Origin: an uncultured Lachnospiraceae bacterium
Lineage (GTDB): Bacteria > Bacillota > Clostridia > Lachnospirales > Lachnospiraceae
Assembly: GCA_937891165.1 (NCBI GenBank)
Contig: CALAEX010000119.1
Coordinates: 1-23,833, forward strand
Reading direction: 5' to 3'
DNA: 23,833 nt
The translations under genes were made by a program, and so were the position numbers. Shown here piece by piece: positions 1 to 6,393 of this stretch; the stretch's first letter is position 1; each line of letters opens with the position of its first letter. The notes beneath the pieces were generated by a model. That model was not told the DNA's origin, searched no databases, and saw only the letters and a list, made by a program, of their open reading frames with translations.

Positions 1-82
1 TATGAAAAGACCTTGTACGTCATTTATTTTTCAAAAAAACTTGTAAAGTGGTGTTTATAAGAAAAATTTATAAATTAGGAAA

Positions 83-111
83 TTGAAAATAAAATAGTTG
101 TATGATATTAT
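83..111 (+). promoter_or_regulatory. Promoter for the YfcC-family permease
   Basis: TTGAAA at 83-88 and TATTAT at 106-111 are separated by 17 bp, and TG at 103-104 makes an extended -10. Transcription would start near 118, leaving a leader of about 130 nt before the permease ATG. The match to a sigma-A promoter is seen directly; activity is inferred. Confidence 0.65.
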
Positions 112-249
112 GAGAACCAAAATGAAAAAAACGTAGTTTCTCGAGGAAATACGGGAATGCTTAAGATGATTTCTCAAAAGAAAGGAGCAATTGTTACTCG
201 ACAAATTTATATTATGTTTGTCCATATTTTGAGTAACAAATAGATACAA

Positions 250-1659
250 ATGAGTGAAGCAAATCAAAAGAAGGGGTTAGATATCAATGCAAAGTCGTTC
301 GTCACAGCAATGATTATTATCTTTGCGTTAATGTTTGGGACGTATTTGTTAACATTTGTTGTTCCTAGTGGGGAGTATGAGAGAATAGTAGATGCTCACG
401 GTGACACAGTGATTGATACCGAAAGTGGATTTCAATATGTAGAGGGTGGTATTCCATTTTGGAAATGGATTCTTTCTCCATTTCTTGTGTTAGTGGCAGA
501 GGGAAGCGGAACAATTATTGCAGTCATTGCATTTCTTTTAGTCATTGGCGGTGTATTTAATGGATTGGAAAAATGCGGTTTGATGAAATATATGCTAGAT
601 AAGATTGTAGACCGTTTTGGAGCATCTAAATATCGTTTAATGGCAATCATTATCTTTTTCTTTATGGCATTAGGCTCTTTCATTGGTTCTTTTGAAGAAT
701 GTGTACCATTAGTGCCAATTGTAGTAGCTCTTTCTGTTAGTCTTGGTTGGGATGACTTGACAGGGCTTGGTATGAGCTTACTTGCGATAGGCTGTGGATT
801 TGCAGCTGGCGTTTGCAATCCATTTACGGTAGGTGTAGCTCAAAATTTAGTAGGATTACCAATGTTTTCTGGAATGTGGTTACGTTGTGTTAGCTTTTTG
901 GTTGTATATTTATTGTTGTTAGCATTTGTTAGAAGACATGCAAAAAAAGTGGAAAAACCATTAGGAGCAACAGCGACATTAAATCAATTTGTACCTAATA
1001 AGAAAAAAGATAAAGCATTAAAATATTTTGGTGGAATTTTACTTGTTGGTATTCTTGTTGTATTTAGTTCTGTATTTATTACTGCATTGCAGGATTATAC
1101 AATGATTATTGTGGCATTGATGTTTTTAGTAGCGGGAGTTTCCTCGATTTTGGCAGCAGGAATGTCAGGAAAAGAGCTTGGTATTTATTTTTGGAATGGT
1201 GTTACTAGTATATTTCCAGCTGTTTTAATGATATTGATGGCAAGTTCGATTAAATATACTTTGGTAGAAGCTAAGATTTTGGATACATTACTTCATTCCG
1301 CAGTAGGAATTGCAGAAACATTACCAAAAGTAGTAGTTATTTTATTTGTTTATTTGATTGTATTAGTGATGAACTTTTTCATTAGTTCCGGTTCAGCAAA
1401 AGCATTTTTACTTATGCCCTTGATTGTGCCATTGGCTCAAATATTTGATATTTCCGCACAATTATGTGTGATGGCATTTGCGTTTGGCGATGGATTCTCT
1501 AATGTGCTGTATCCAACAAACCCAGTATTGTTGATTAGTATTGGGCTTGCAAATGTAAGCTATGTAAAATGGTTTCAATGGACATGGAAATTTCAGTTGA
1601 TGAATATTGTGGTGACAAGTTTGATGTTGTTACTTGGACTTGTGATAGGATACCATTAA
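250..1659 (+). CDS. YfcC-family membrane permease
   Basis: This 469-residue, strongly hydrophobic protein has about ten or more membrane segments. It looks like the YfcC/DcuC-type carriers of the ion-transporter superfamily, whose members move dicarboxylates, basic amino acids or peptides; the substrate here cannot be told. Family-like signs are the first membrane segment (about residues 17-38) ending in FVVPSGEYER, the FIGSFEECVPLVPI stretch, and the C-terminal GDGFSNVLYPTNPVLL segment. The ATG at 250 is the only reasonable start, because TAG at 241-243 closes the frame upstream, yet no Shine-Dalgarno sequence lies next to it. The nearest one, AAAGGAG at 181-187, is followed by the inverted repeat GTTACTC (193-199) / GAGTAAC (231-237). 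The gene stands alone: the next is 348 bp away behind a palindromic element. Family call good, substrate unknown. Confidence 0.85.
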   Translation: MSEANQKKGLDINAKSFVTAMIIIFALMFGTYLLTFVVPSGEYERIVDAHGDTVIDTESGFQYVEGGIPFWKWILSPFLVLVAEGSGTIIAVIAFLLVIGGVFNGLEKCGLMKYMLDKIVDRFGASKYRLMAIIIFFFMALGSFIGSFEECVPLVPIVVALSVSLGWDDLTGLGMSLLAIGCGFAAGVCNPFTVGVAQNLVGLPMFSGMWLRCVSFLVVYLLLLAFVRRHAKKVEKPLGATATLNQFVPNKKKDKALKYFGGILLVGILVVFSSVFITALQDYTMIIVALMFLVAGVSSILAAGMSGKELGIYFWNGVTSIFPAVLMILMASSIKYTLVEAKILDTLLHSAVGIAETLPKVVVILFVYLIVLVMNFFISSGSAKAFLLMPLIVPLAQIFDISAQLCVMAFAFGDGFSNVLYPTNPVLLISIGLANVSYVKWFQWTWKFQLMNIVVTSLMLLLGLVIGYH

Positions 1660-1667
1660 AAGGCTAG

Positions 1668-1916
1668 TTTTATATATCTTCAATAAGTCTTTTGGATTTT
1701 AAGAAAACCAATCTTGGTAGTATCTGTTAGAACACGCTCTCGCTCGGGACGAGACGGAGCAGTACTAGGCTCGAAAAAACATCGCCAAGGACTGCTGTCT
1801 CTTTACGGTTCTGCACAGATACTACCAAGATTCGTCTTCTTTAAAATTCCGTAATTTTTTATTATAACATACATTTGACAATTTTTTTAAAAGACTTATT
1901 GAAGTTATATATAAAA
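1668..1916. repeat. 249-bp palindromic MITE-like element, copy 1
   Basis: The stretch is one long imperfect inverted repeat and fills most of the gene-free region 1660-2007. The outer arm CTTCAATAAGTCTTTT (1678-1693) has a perfect 16-bp partner at 1889-1904, and TTTTATATAT (1668-1677) pairs with 1907-1916 after a 2-nt bulge. An inner perfect 17-bp arm lies at 1711-1727 and 1815-1831. The core 1728-1814 is GC-richer and can form further hairpins, for example GCTC at 1736-1739 with GAGC at 1757-1760. No ORF is visible. A shorter relative, in the opposite orientation and without the core, lies at 11901-11988. A non-autonomous transposable element is the best explanation; a structured RNA gene is an alternative. 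Confidence 0.75.
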
Positions 1917-1920
1917 TTGT

Positions 1921-1949
1921 TTGACATGAAAGTTATAATTAAGTAAAAT
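1921..1949 (+). promoter_or_regulatory. Promoter for the PanA-MazF type toxin-antitoxin pair
   Basis: TTGACA at 1921-1926 and TAAAAT at 1944-1949 have a 17-bp spacer. Just downstream, before the antitoxin SD, lie CACAG (1953-1957) / CTGTG (1976-1980) and a tandem CCTGTGA repeat (1975-1990), possible binding sites for autoregulation by the TA proteins. The promoter starts 4 bp after the palindromic element ends. Confidence 0.6.
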
Positions 1950-2007
1950 AAACACAGTGATTGCGTTGCAGAAACCTGTGAGGCCTGTGACCGGAGGAGG
2001 TAATGAT

Positions 2008-2499
2008 ATGGAAAAAATATTAGATGTTGCTCAATATATTTTTGTAGAATATAAAAATATTTCTGGAAAAATTATTGATGAAATGAAGTTACAAAAATTA
2101 TTGTATCTTACCCAAAGAGAATCTCTAGCTATAACAGGAGAGCCAATGTTTGCTGAGGAGTTTGAAGGTTGGAAATATGGTCCAGTATGTCGAGAGGTTA
2201 GAGGTTATTATACAGAAGATGGCATGTTTGCGGATAATATAAATGAAATTTCTCTTGAAAATGCTTATATTGCGAAAAACATTATTTTACAGTATGGAGC
2301 ATATGAATCATGGAAATTAAGTGAACTTTCTCATAGAGAGTTGTCTTGGCGTAATTCAAGAAAAGGAATTCCACAAGGACAAAATGGAAATAAAAAGATT
2401 TTGTTAGAGGACATTCGGAAAGATTCAGAAAAGGTAAGACCGTATGATTCTGTTTGGGATATGTATTATGATGAATTTGAAGATGCGGAGGGAATGTAG
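2008..2499 (+). CDS. Panacea-domain (DUF4065/SocA-like) antitoxin
   Basis: A 163-residue cytoplasmic protein with the Panacea/DUF4065 fold, known as a versatile antitoxin domain that neutralises unrelated toxins. The diagnostic core is visible: MKLQKLLYLTQ at about residues 26-36 and FEGWKYGPVCREV at about 52-64. The frame is open upstream from 1957, but the ATG at 2008 is preferred because GGAGGAGG (1993-2000) sits 7 nt before it and the protein then starts right at the domain. Its stop codon directly abuts the TTG start of the next gene, as expected for coupled translation of antitoxin and toxin. By family knowledge it should bind and silence the downstream MazF-like toxin; this pairing is inferred from context. 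Confidence 0.85.
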   Translation: MEKILDVAQYIFVEYKNISGKIIDEMKLQKLLYLTQRESLAITGEPMFAEEFEGWKYGPVCREVRGYYTEDGMFADNINEISLENAYIAKNIILQYGAYESWKLSELSHRELSWRNSRKGIPQGQNGNKKILLEDIRKDSEKVRPYDSVWDMYYDEFEDAEGM

Positions 2500-2871
2500 T
2501 TGATAGGAAAGGCATATATCTCCACTTTTAAATATTATGATAATCAAACACATCGAATGGCATTTAAAAATAGACCTGTTTTAATTGTAGGTCAAGCGGA
2601 TAGTAGTGATTATGTAATATTGCCAATTTCAAGAATTACAAATCAGAGTAATATTGATAGTTATTATGATGTTCCAATTGAGCCAACAGATGTACCATTA
2701 TTTAATTTAACACAACGTTCTTATATAAGAACTCATAAACAATCTATTGTTCATTTTGGAGAATTAACAAAAGAAATAGTTGATTTTCGAAAAGAATATA
2801 GTAATATTTATGTAGATGTTATTGCTAAAATGGAGGAATTTCAAAAAAATCTTATATTAAATGCATTATAA
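2500..2871 (+). CDS. PemK/MazF-family toxin
   Basis: A 123-residue protein resembling PemK/MazF toxins, ribosome-independent mRNA endonucleases with an SH3-like barrel. The typical N-terminal signature is present as FKNRPVLIVG (residues 22-31), followed by YVILPISRI (38-46), where MazF proteins carry the second conserved strand. The length suits the family. The start is TTG at 2500, immediately after the antitoxin stop; GGAGGG at 2487-2492 gives 7-nt spacing, and no ATG occurs near this point. A weak start codon coupled to the antitoxin would keep toxin output low. It is followed by a good terminator. The cleavage sequence cannot be predicted. Pairing of a MazF-like toxin with a Panacea antitoxin, rather than with MazE, is the notable point. 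Confidence 0.8.
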   Translation: MIGKAYISTFKYYDNQTHRMAFKNRPVLIVGQADSSDYVILPISRITNQSNIDSYYDVPIEPTDVPLFNLTQRSYIRTHKQSIVHFGELTKEIVDFRKEYSNIYVDVIAKMEEFQKNLILNAL

Positions 2872-2887
2872 AAGGTAAGTTTTTATT

Positions 2888-2922
2888 GCGTAGCAGGGAG
2901 AAGTTTCTGTTACGCATTTTTT
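2888..2922 (+). terminator. Terminator of the toxin-antitoxin operon
   Basis: GCGTAGCAG (2888-2896) pairs with CTGTTACGC (2907-2915) with one G-U pair and a 10-nt loop, followed by a T-rich tract. Confidence 0.85.
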
Positions 2923-2973
2923 ATTTCAAAAAAATCGAATTATTTTTTTAATTATGACAATGTATAAGTGAAG

Positions 2974-3002
2974 GGTAAACAAATTGCACTTTCTAAGACG
3001 TC
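2974..3002 (+). promoter_or_regulatory. Candidate ECF-type autoregulatory promoter
   Basis: GGTAAAC (2974-2980) followed after 18 bp by CGTC (2999-3002) resembles the AAC / CGT elements of ECF sigma promoters. The CGTC lies inside the perfect palindrome AAGACGTCTT (2995-3004). Transcription would start about 3008-3010, just before the SD at 3011-3014. Autoregulation is common for ECF factors, but this assignment is inference. Confidence 0.4.
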
Positions 3003-3020
3003 TTAAAATTGGAGAAACCG

Positions 3021-3560
3021 ATGACAAAACAAGAACTTGAGTTATGTATCAAACAATATGGCAAAGATATTTATTCTTTTTGTAAATATCTTACTTGTAA
3101 TGGGCAAGAAGCGGATGACTTATATCAAGATACGTTTCTGATGGCAGTAGAGTTACAGGAAAAGATAGAGTATAAAGAAAATCCGAAAAGTTATTTACTT
3201 TCGATTGCGTTGCGAATTTGGAAAAATAAAAAGAGAAAATTTGCTTGGAGAAAGAAAATCGCAGAGATACAGCCAATGGTAGAACTGCAAGAAGTGGAAG
3301 CACATAGAGAATTAGAAGTATCTTTAGAAGAGCAAGTGATGAAAAAAGAAACCGAGGAATTTGTAAGAAATGCGGTGAATCATTTATCAGAAAAATTAAA
3401 GATAGTAGTACTTCTTTTTTATATGGAAGGATTATCTACGAAGCAAATTGCTAAAGTAATAAAGTTACCAACAGGAACAGTATTAAGTAGATTACATCAA
3501 GCAAGAAAACTATTGAAAAAAGAATTGGAGGTCATATTGGATGAAGAAACAATTGGATGA
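3021..3560 (+). CDS. ECF-type RNA polymerase sigma factor
   Basis: A 179-residue sigma-70 family protein of the extracytoplasmic-function group. Region 2 covers about residues 8-75, with the usual acidic EADDLYQDTFL motif (30-40). Region 4 covers about 122-172, with the helix-turn-helix LSTKQIAKVIKLPTGTVLSRLHQARK. There is no region 3, as expected. The frame is open from a TTG at 3009, but the ATG at 3021 is preferred because GGAG at 3011-3014 sits 6 nt before it. The last 20 nt overlap the anti-sigma gene, the classic arrangement for a sigma factor held inactive at the membrane by the next product. Target genes are unknown apart from likely self-activation. Confidence 0.9.
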   Translation: MTKQELELCIKQYGKDIYSFCKYLTCNGQEADDLYQDTFLMAVELQEKIEYKENPKSYLLSIALRIWKNKKRKFAWRKKIAEIQPMVELQEVEAHRELEVSLEEQVMKKETEEFVRNAVNHLSEKLKIVVLLFYMEGLSTKQIAKVIKLPTGTVLSRLHQARKLLKKELEVILDEETIG

Positions 3561-4308
3561 ATTATTAAAATGTGCCCTTACTCCAATGGATGAGCCGAGT
3601 TTTTGGTTAAATCAAAAGATTTTAAATCAAGTAAAGGAGCAAAATGAAATGATAGGCAAAGAAAAAAGAAGATTTTCTGTGGCAACCATTGTTCTTGCAT
3701 TTATATTGTGCTTTGGTTCTATTACAGCGTATGGTGCATGGAAATATATATCATCAGCAGATGTAGTAAATAAATTACAGGAAGATACTACGTTAGCAGA
3801 AGTATTTTTAAGTGAGAAAGCAAAGGTCATTAATGAAACACAAACGTATGGTGGATATCAAATTACTTTATTAAGTATGGTTTCGGGAGATTTATTAACT
3901 GAACATCCTACTTATGATAAGGATGGAACTATTATGACAGATAGAACGTATATTGTTGTTGCGATTGAAAATGAAGATGGAACACCATTACCAAGTCCAG
4001 CAGAAGATGCTTATGCAGAATTGGAGTTTTTTGTATCTCCTTTAATGAAAGGTTATAATCCAGTAATGCACAATATTGTCACCATGTCAGGTGCTTATGG
4101 AGAAATGGAAGAAGAAGGTATTTTATATCGACTACTAGAATGTAACAATGTGGAGAACTTAGTAAGTGATGAAATATATATTTGTGTTTCAGATGGCGTA
4201 TTTTATAATGCAAAAGCATATCAATATGATGAAACAACAGGTGAAATTAGTAGAAATGAAGCATATGAAGGTTTAAATGCTTTGTTTGTTTTACCAATGG
4301 AAGAATAA
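3541..4308 (+). CDS. Membrane-anchored anti-sigma factor
   Basis: A 255-residue protein with a cytoplasmic N-terminus (about 1-45), a single membrane segment (about 47-66, SVATIVLAFILCFGSITAYG) and a roughly 185-residue C-terminal domain outside the cell. This is the topology of clostridial anti-sigma factors in which the N-terminus binds the ECF sigma factor and the outer domain senses a signal; I do not recognise that domain well (a DUF4179-like family is possible). GGAGGT at 3527-3532 is 8 nt before the ATG, and the gene overlaps the sigma gene by 20 nt, so the two are translationally coupled. No zinc-binding HxxxCxxC motif is seen, so it is not a ZAS-type anti-sigma factor. Function rests mostly on context. 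Confidence 0.75.
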   Translation: MKKQLDELLKCALTPMDEPSFWLNQKILNQVKEQNEMIGKEKRRFSVATIVLAFILCFGSITAYGAWKYISSADVVNKLQEDTTLAEVFLSEKAKVINETQTYGGYQITLLSMVSGDLLTEHPTYDKDGTIMTDRTYIVVAIENEDGTPLPSPAEDAYAELEFFVSPLMKGYNPVMHNIVTMSGAYGEMEEEGILYRLLECNNVENLVSDEIYICVSDGVFYNAKAYQYDETTGEISRNEAYEGLNALFVLPMEE

Positions 4309-4313
4309 TAATG

Positions 4314-4378
4314 AAATAGCACGATATTAGATGAAATAATAACAATTTCATTTAATATTGTGCTATTTATTTTTTTTT
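4314..4378 (+). terminator. Strong terminator after the sigma/anti-sigma pair
   Basis: A long stem runs from AAATAGCAC (4314-4322) through ATGAAAT (4331-4337), pairing with ATTTCAT (4345-4351) through GTGCTATTT (4360-4368), with a few mismatches and a 7-nt loop. A run of T follows. Confidence 0.85.
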
Positions 4379-4383
4379 AAATA

Positions 4384-4392
4384 TGTTATAAT
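4384..4392 (+). promoter_or_regulatory. Extended -10 promoter for the flavoprotein gene
   Basis: TGT followed by TATAAT (4387-4392) is a perfect extended -10. No good -35 is seen at normal spacing, which is tolerable for extended -10 promoters. The gene starts 43 nt further on. Confidence 0.5.
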
Positions 4393-4434
4393 GCAATAAA
4401 ATTTTTTAAGGAAATAAGGAAAGGAATAGAAACG

Positions 4435-5052
4435 ATGAAAGTATTGATTATCAATGGAAGTCCAAGAGTAAATGGTAATACAACAATTGCAGTTCGTGAA
4501 ATGGAGAACATTTTTAAAGAAAATGGTGTAGAAGTAGAAACTGTACAAATTGGAAATAAAGATGTTAGAGGTTGTATTGCTTGTGGACATTGTGGAAAAG
4601 CAGGAAAGTGCGTATTTGATGATGTGGTAAATGAACTTGCTCCAAAGTTTGAAGAAGCCGATGGTTTAGTCATTGCAAGTCCTGTATATTATGCATCTGC
4701 AAATGCCACATTAATTGCTTGTTTAGATAGATTATTTTATAGCACTCGTTTTAGCAAAGCGATGAAAGTTGGTGCTAGTGTTGTATGTGCAAGAAGAGGT
4801 GGTTGTTCTGCTACATTTGATGAATTAAATAAATATTTCACAATTGCAAATATGCCAATTGCTTCTAGTCAGTATTGGAATAGTATTCATGGAAGGGAAC
4901 AAGGTCAAGCCGAAATGGACGAAGAAGGTAAACAGACCATGCGTGTACTTGCAAGAAATATGACATTTTTAATGAAGAGTATCGCACTTGGCAAGGAACA
5001 ATTTGGACTTCCTGAAACAGAACAAAGAGTATGGACTCATTTTATTGATTAG
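4435..5052 (+). CDS. Flavodoxin-fold NAD(P)H-dependent oxidoreductase, iron-sulfur flavoprotein-like
   Basis: A 205-residue soluble protein of the NADPH-dependent FMN reductase / iron-sulfur flavoprotein group. The N-terminal INGSPRVNGNTT (6-17) is the FMN phosphate-binding loop after the first beta strand. SPVYYASANA (about 82-91) is the second flavin-contacting loop. Four cysteines, C47, C50, C53 and C59, form a CX2CX2CX5C cluster like the compact [4Fe-4S] motif of iron-sulfur flavoproteins. Such proteins pass electrons between NAD(P)H or ferredoxin and small acceptors; the physiological substrate is not evident. A purine-rich SD lies before the ATG. The small gene at 5064 starts 11 nt after the stop and is probably cotranscribed. 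Confidence 0.85.
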   Translation: MKVLIINGSPRVNGNTTIAVREMENIFKENGVEVETVQIGNKDVRGCIACGHCGKAGKCVFDDVVNELAPKFEEADGLVIASPVYYASANATLIACLDRLFYSTRFSKAMKVGASVVCARRGGCSATFDELNKYFTIANMPIASSQYWNSIHGREQGQAEMDEEGKQTMRVLARNMTFLMKSIALGKEQFGLPETEQRVWTHFID

Positions 5053-5063
5053 GGGAGTGAATT

Positions 5064-5285
5064 ATGTTGTTTGGTAAGAAAAAAGTTGCAAAGCCGACAT
5101 TTGAATTTAATAAAAAAATTCATCAAGCCGTGTTAAGATGTTCTATTTGTAATGGAGAACAGGTAGCAGGTTTTAAAGACAAAGAAACAGGGCATTTTAC
5201 GGAAATTATGTGCATTAAAGAGCCAGAAGATTTAGAACAATTTCGTATGACATATGGCGTAGATTTTATAACAAAGGAATATTAA
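5064..5285 (+). CDS. Small conserved-type hypothetical protein
   Basis: A 73-residue protein with a basic N-terminus (MLFGKKK) and two cysteines arranged as CSIC, about residues 26-29, plus one more at about 50. I do not recognise a characterised family, although short proteins of this kind beside redox genes are common in gut clostridia. AGGGGAG at 5051-5057 gives a good SD. It lies 11 nt behind the flavoprotein gene and ahead of a hairpin terminator, so it is the last gene of that two-gene unit. A metal-binding or redox partner role is possible but unproven. Confidence 0.65.
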   Translation: MLFGKKKVAKPTFEFNKKIHQAVLRCSICNGEQVAGFKDKETGHFTEIMCIKEPEDLEQFRMTYGVDFITKEY

Positions 5286-5298
5286 AAGAAAGGAAAAG

Positions 5299-5336
5299 AA
5301 CACTTTTTCACAACCGAAAGACAGTGAAAGAGTGTT
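5299..5336 (+). terminator. Hairpin after the small protein gene
   Basis: AACACTTTTTCAC (5299-5311) pairs with GTGAAAGAGTGTT (5324-5336) with one mismatch. The T tract is poor and the next gene starts 12 nt later, so it may end only part of the transcripts or affect translation of the next gene. Confidence 0.6.
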
Positions 5337-5348
5337 TATTTGAATTGT

Positions 5349-6215
5349 ATGAAAAAGTTATTAGTGACAGGTGCATCAGGATTTTTAGGAAGTAGAATTG
5401 TAGATTTTTATAAGAAAAAATATGAGGTATATGCACCAACACATACAGAAATGGATATTACAAAAGAAGAAAGTATAAATGATATTTTTTCTAAATATAA
5501 GCCAGACATTGTGATTCATTGTGCTGCTATTTCTGATGTAGGAAGGTGTGAGAGAGAACGAGAAAAAGCATGGAATATCAATGTGAATGGAAGTATCCAT
5601 ATTGCAAAAGCATCTAAAAAAATAAATGCAAAATGTATTCTTTGTAGTTCTGACCAAGTGTATTTTGGAAGTTTAGAAAAAGGTGCACATAAAGAAGACG
5701 AGGAACTTCAACCTTTTAATTTGTATGGACAAGGAAAATTAAAAGCAGAAGAAGAATGTCAAAAGGTAAATAAAGATTGTGTATTGCTTCGCTTATCTTG
5801 GATGTATGATGTGAAAACAGTAAAAGAAGGAGAGCATAGTGACTTTTTTAAAACATTGCTTTTGCAATTAAAAGGTACAGATAACATGAGGTTTCCTATT
5901 TATGATAAAAGAGGAATTACAGATGTGAATGAAGTGGTACAAAAGTTAGAAAAGACATTTGATATTACAGGTGGTGTTTATAACTTTGGTTCACCAAATG
6001 AAAAAAATACATTTGATACGGTTTATGCAGTATTTGAAAAATTAGGTTTTAATACAGATAGATTGGAGAAAAACGAAGAAGCATTTCAAACCAATCCAAG
6101 AAATATTAGTATGTGCCAACAAAAAATAAAAGAATGTGGTATTACTTTTTCATCAACAGAAGATGGATTATTAAGAAATTTAGGAATGATACATCATAAA
6201 AAGGAAGAATGCTAA
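5349..6215 (+). CDS. Extended SDR, dTDP-4-dehydrorhamnose reductase-like
   Basis: A 288-residue Rossmann-fold enzyme of the extended short-chain dehydrogenase/reductase family, closest in style to RfbD/RmlD reductases. TGASGFLG (7-14) is the nucleotide-binding loop, HCAAISDVGRCE (58-69) the following strand and loop, and Y126-x3-K130 (YGQGK) the catalytic pair with Ser about 100-101. Family members reduce 4-keto nucleotide sugars with NAD(P)H, but no other rhamnose or cell-surface sugar gene is nearby, so the substrate remains open. The frame extends to a TTG at 5340; ATG 5349 is preferred because MKKLLVTGASG is the standard beginning. Neither start has a clear SD, and a hairpin ends 12 nt before it. 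Confidence 0.8.
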   Translation: MKKLLVTGASGFLGSRIVDFYKKKYEVYAPTHTEMDITKEESINDIFSKYKPDIVIHCAAISDVGRCEREREKAWNINVNGSIHIAKASKKINAKCILCSSDQVYFGSLEKGAHKEDEELQPFNLYGQGKLKAEEECQKVNKDCVLLRLSWMYDVKTVKEGEHSDFFKTLLLQLKGTDNMRFPIYDKRGITDVNEVVQKLEKTFDITGGVYNFGSPNEKNTFDTVYAVFEKLGFNTDRLEKNEEAFQTNPRNISMCQQKIKECGITFSSTEDGLLRNLGMIHHKKEEC

Positions 6216-6230
6216 AATGTAAATAAAAGG

Positions 6231-6275
6231 AAAAGACTTTCCTATATGGTTTTCAGGGAGAGTCTTTTTTTTATT
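6231..6275 (+). terminator. Terminator after the SDR gene
   Basis: AAAAGACT (6231-6238) pairs with AGTCTTTT (6261-6268), with additional CC/GG pairing inside, followed by a T-rich stretch. Confidence 0.8.
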
Positions 6276-6309
6276 TTTTAGAAATATCGTATTAGTTGAT
6301 TTTTTATTG

Positions 6310-6327
6310 TTTGTAGTAAACTACAAA
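6310..6327 (+). promoter_or_regulatory. Palindromic operator upstream of the XRE/ABC operon
   Basis: TTTGTAGT (6310-6317) and ACTACAAA (6320-6327) form a perfect 8-bp inverted repeat with a 2-bp spacer, just upstream of the -35 at 6332. This position and symmetry suit a dimeric DNA-binding protein, most simply the XRE regulator encoded next. Which regulator binds is inferred. Confidence 0.55.
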
Positions 6328-6331
6328 TCCA

Positions 6332-6360
6332 TTGTGAAATAAAAATAGTTTAGGTATACT
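6332..6360 (+). promoter_or_regulatory. Promoter of the XRE/PLDc_N/ABC operon
   Basis: TTGTGA (6332-6337) and TATACT (6355-6360) are separated by 17 bp. The start codon of the first gene lies 34 nt beyond. Confidence 0.65.
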
Positions 6361-6393
6361 GATTATAACAAGACTAGAAAAGGGAGTGGTTGC

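Noticed and set aside
432..818. 128-residue open frame on the minus strand inside the permease gene
   Set aside because: It is the antisense shadow of a clear membrane protein and has no SD or recognisable domain.
1728..1814. Group II intron or known riboswitch in the palindrome core
   Set aside because: A TACGGTTC stretch resembles part of an intron domain V, but the partner strand and the other domains are missing.
1921..1939. TTGACA paired with TATAAT at 1934-1939
   Set aside because: The spacer is only 7 bp; TAAAAT at 1944-1949 gives the correct 17 bp.
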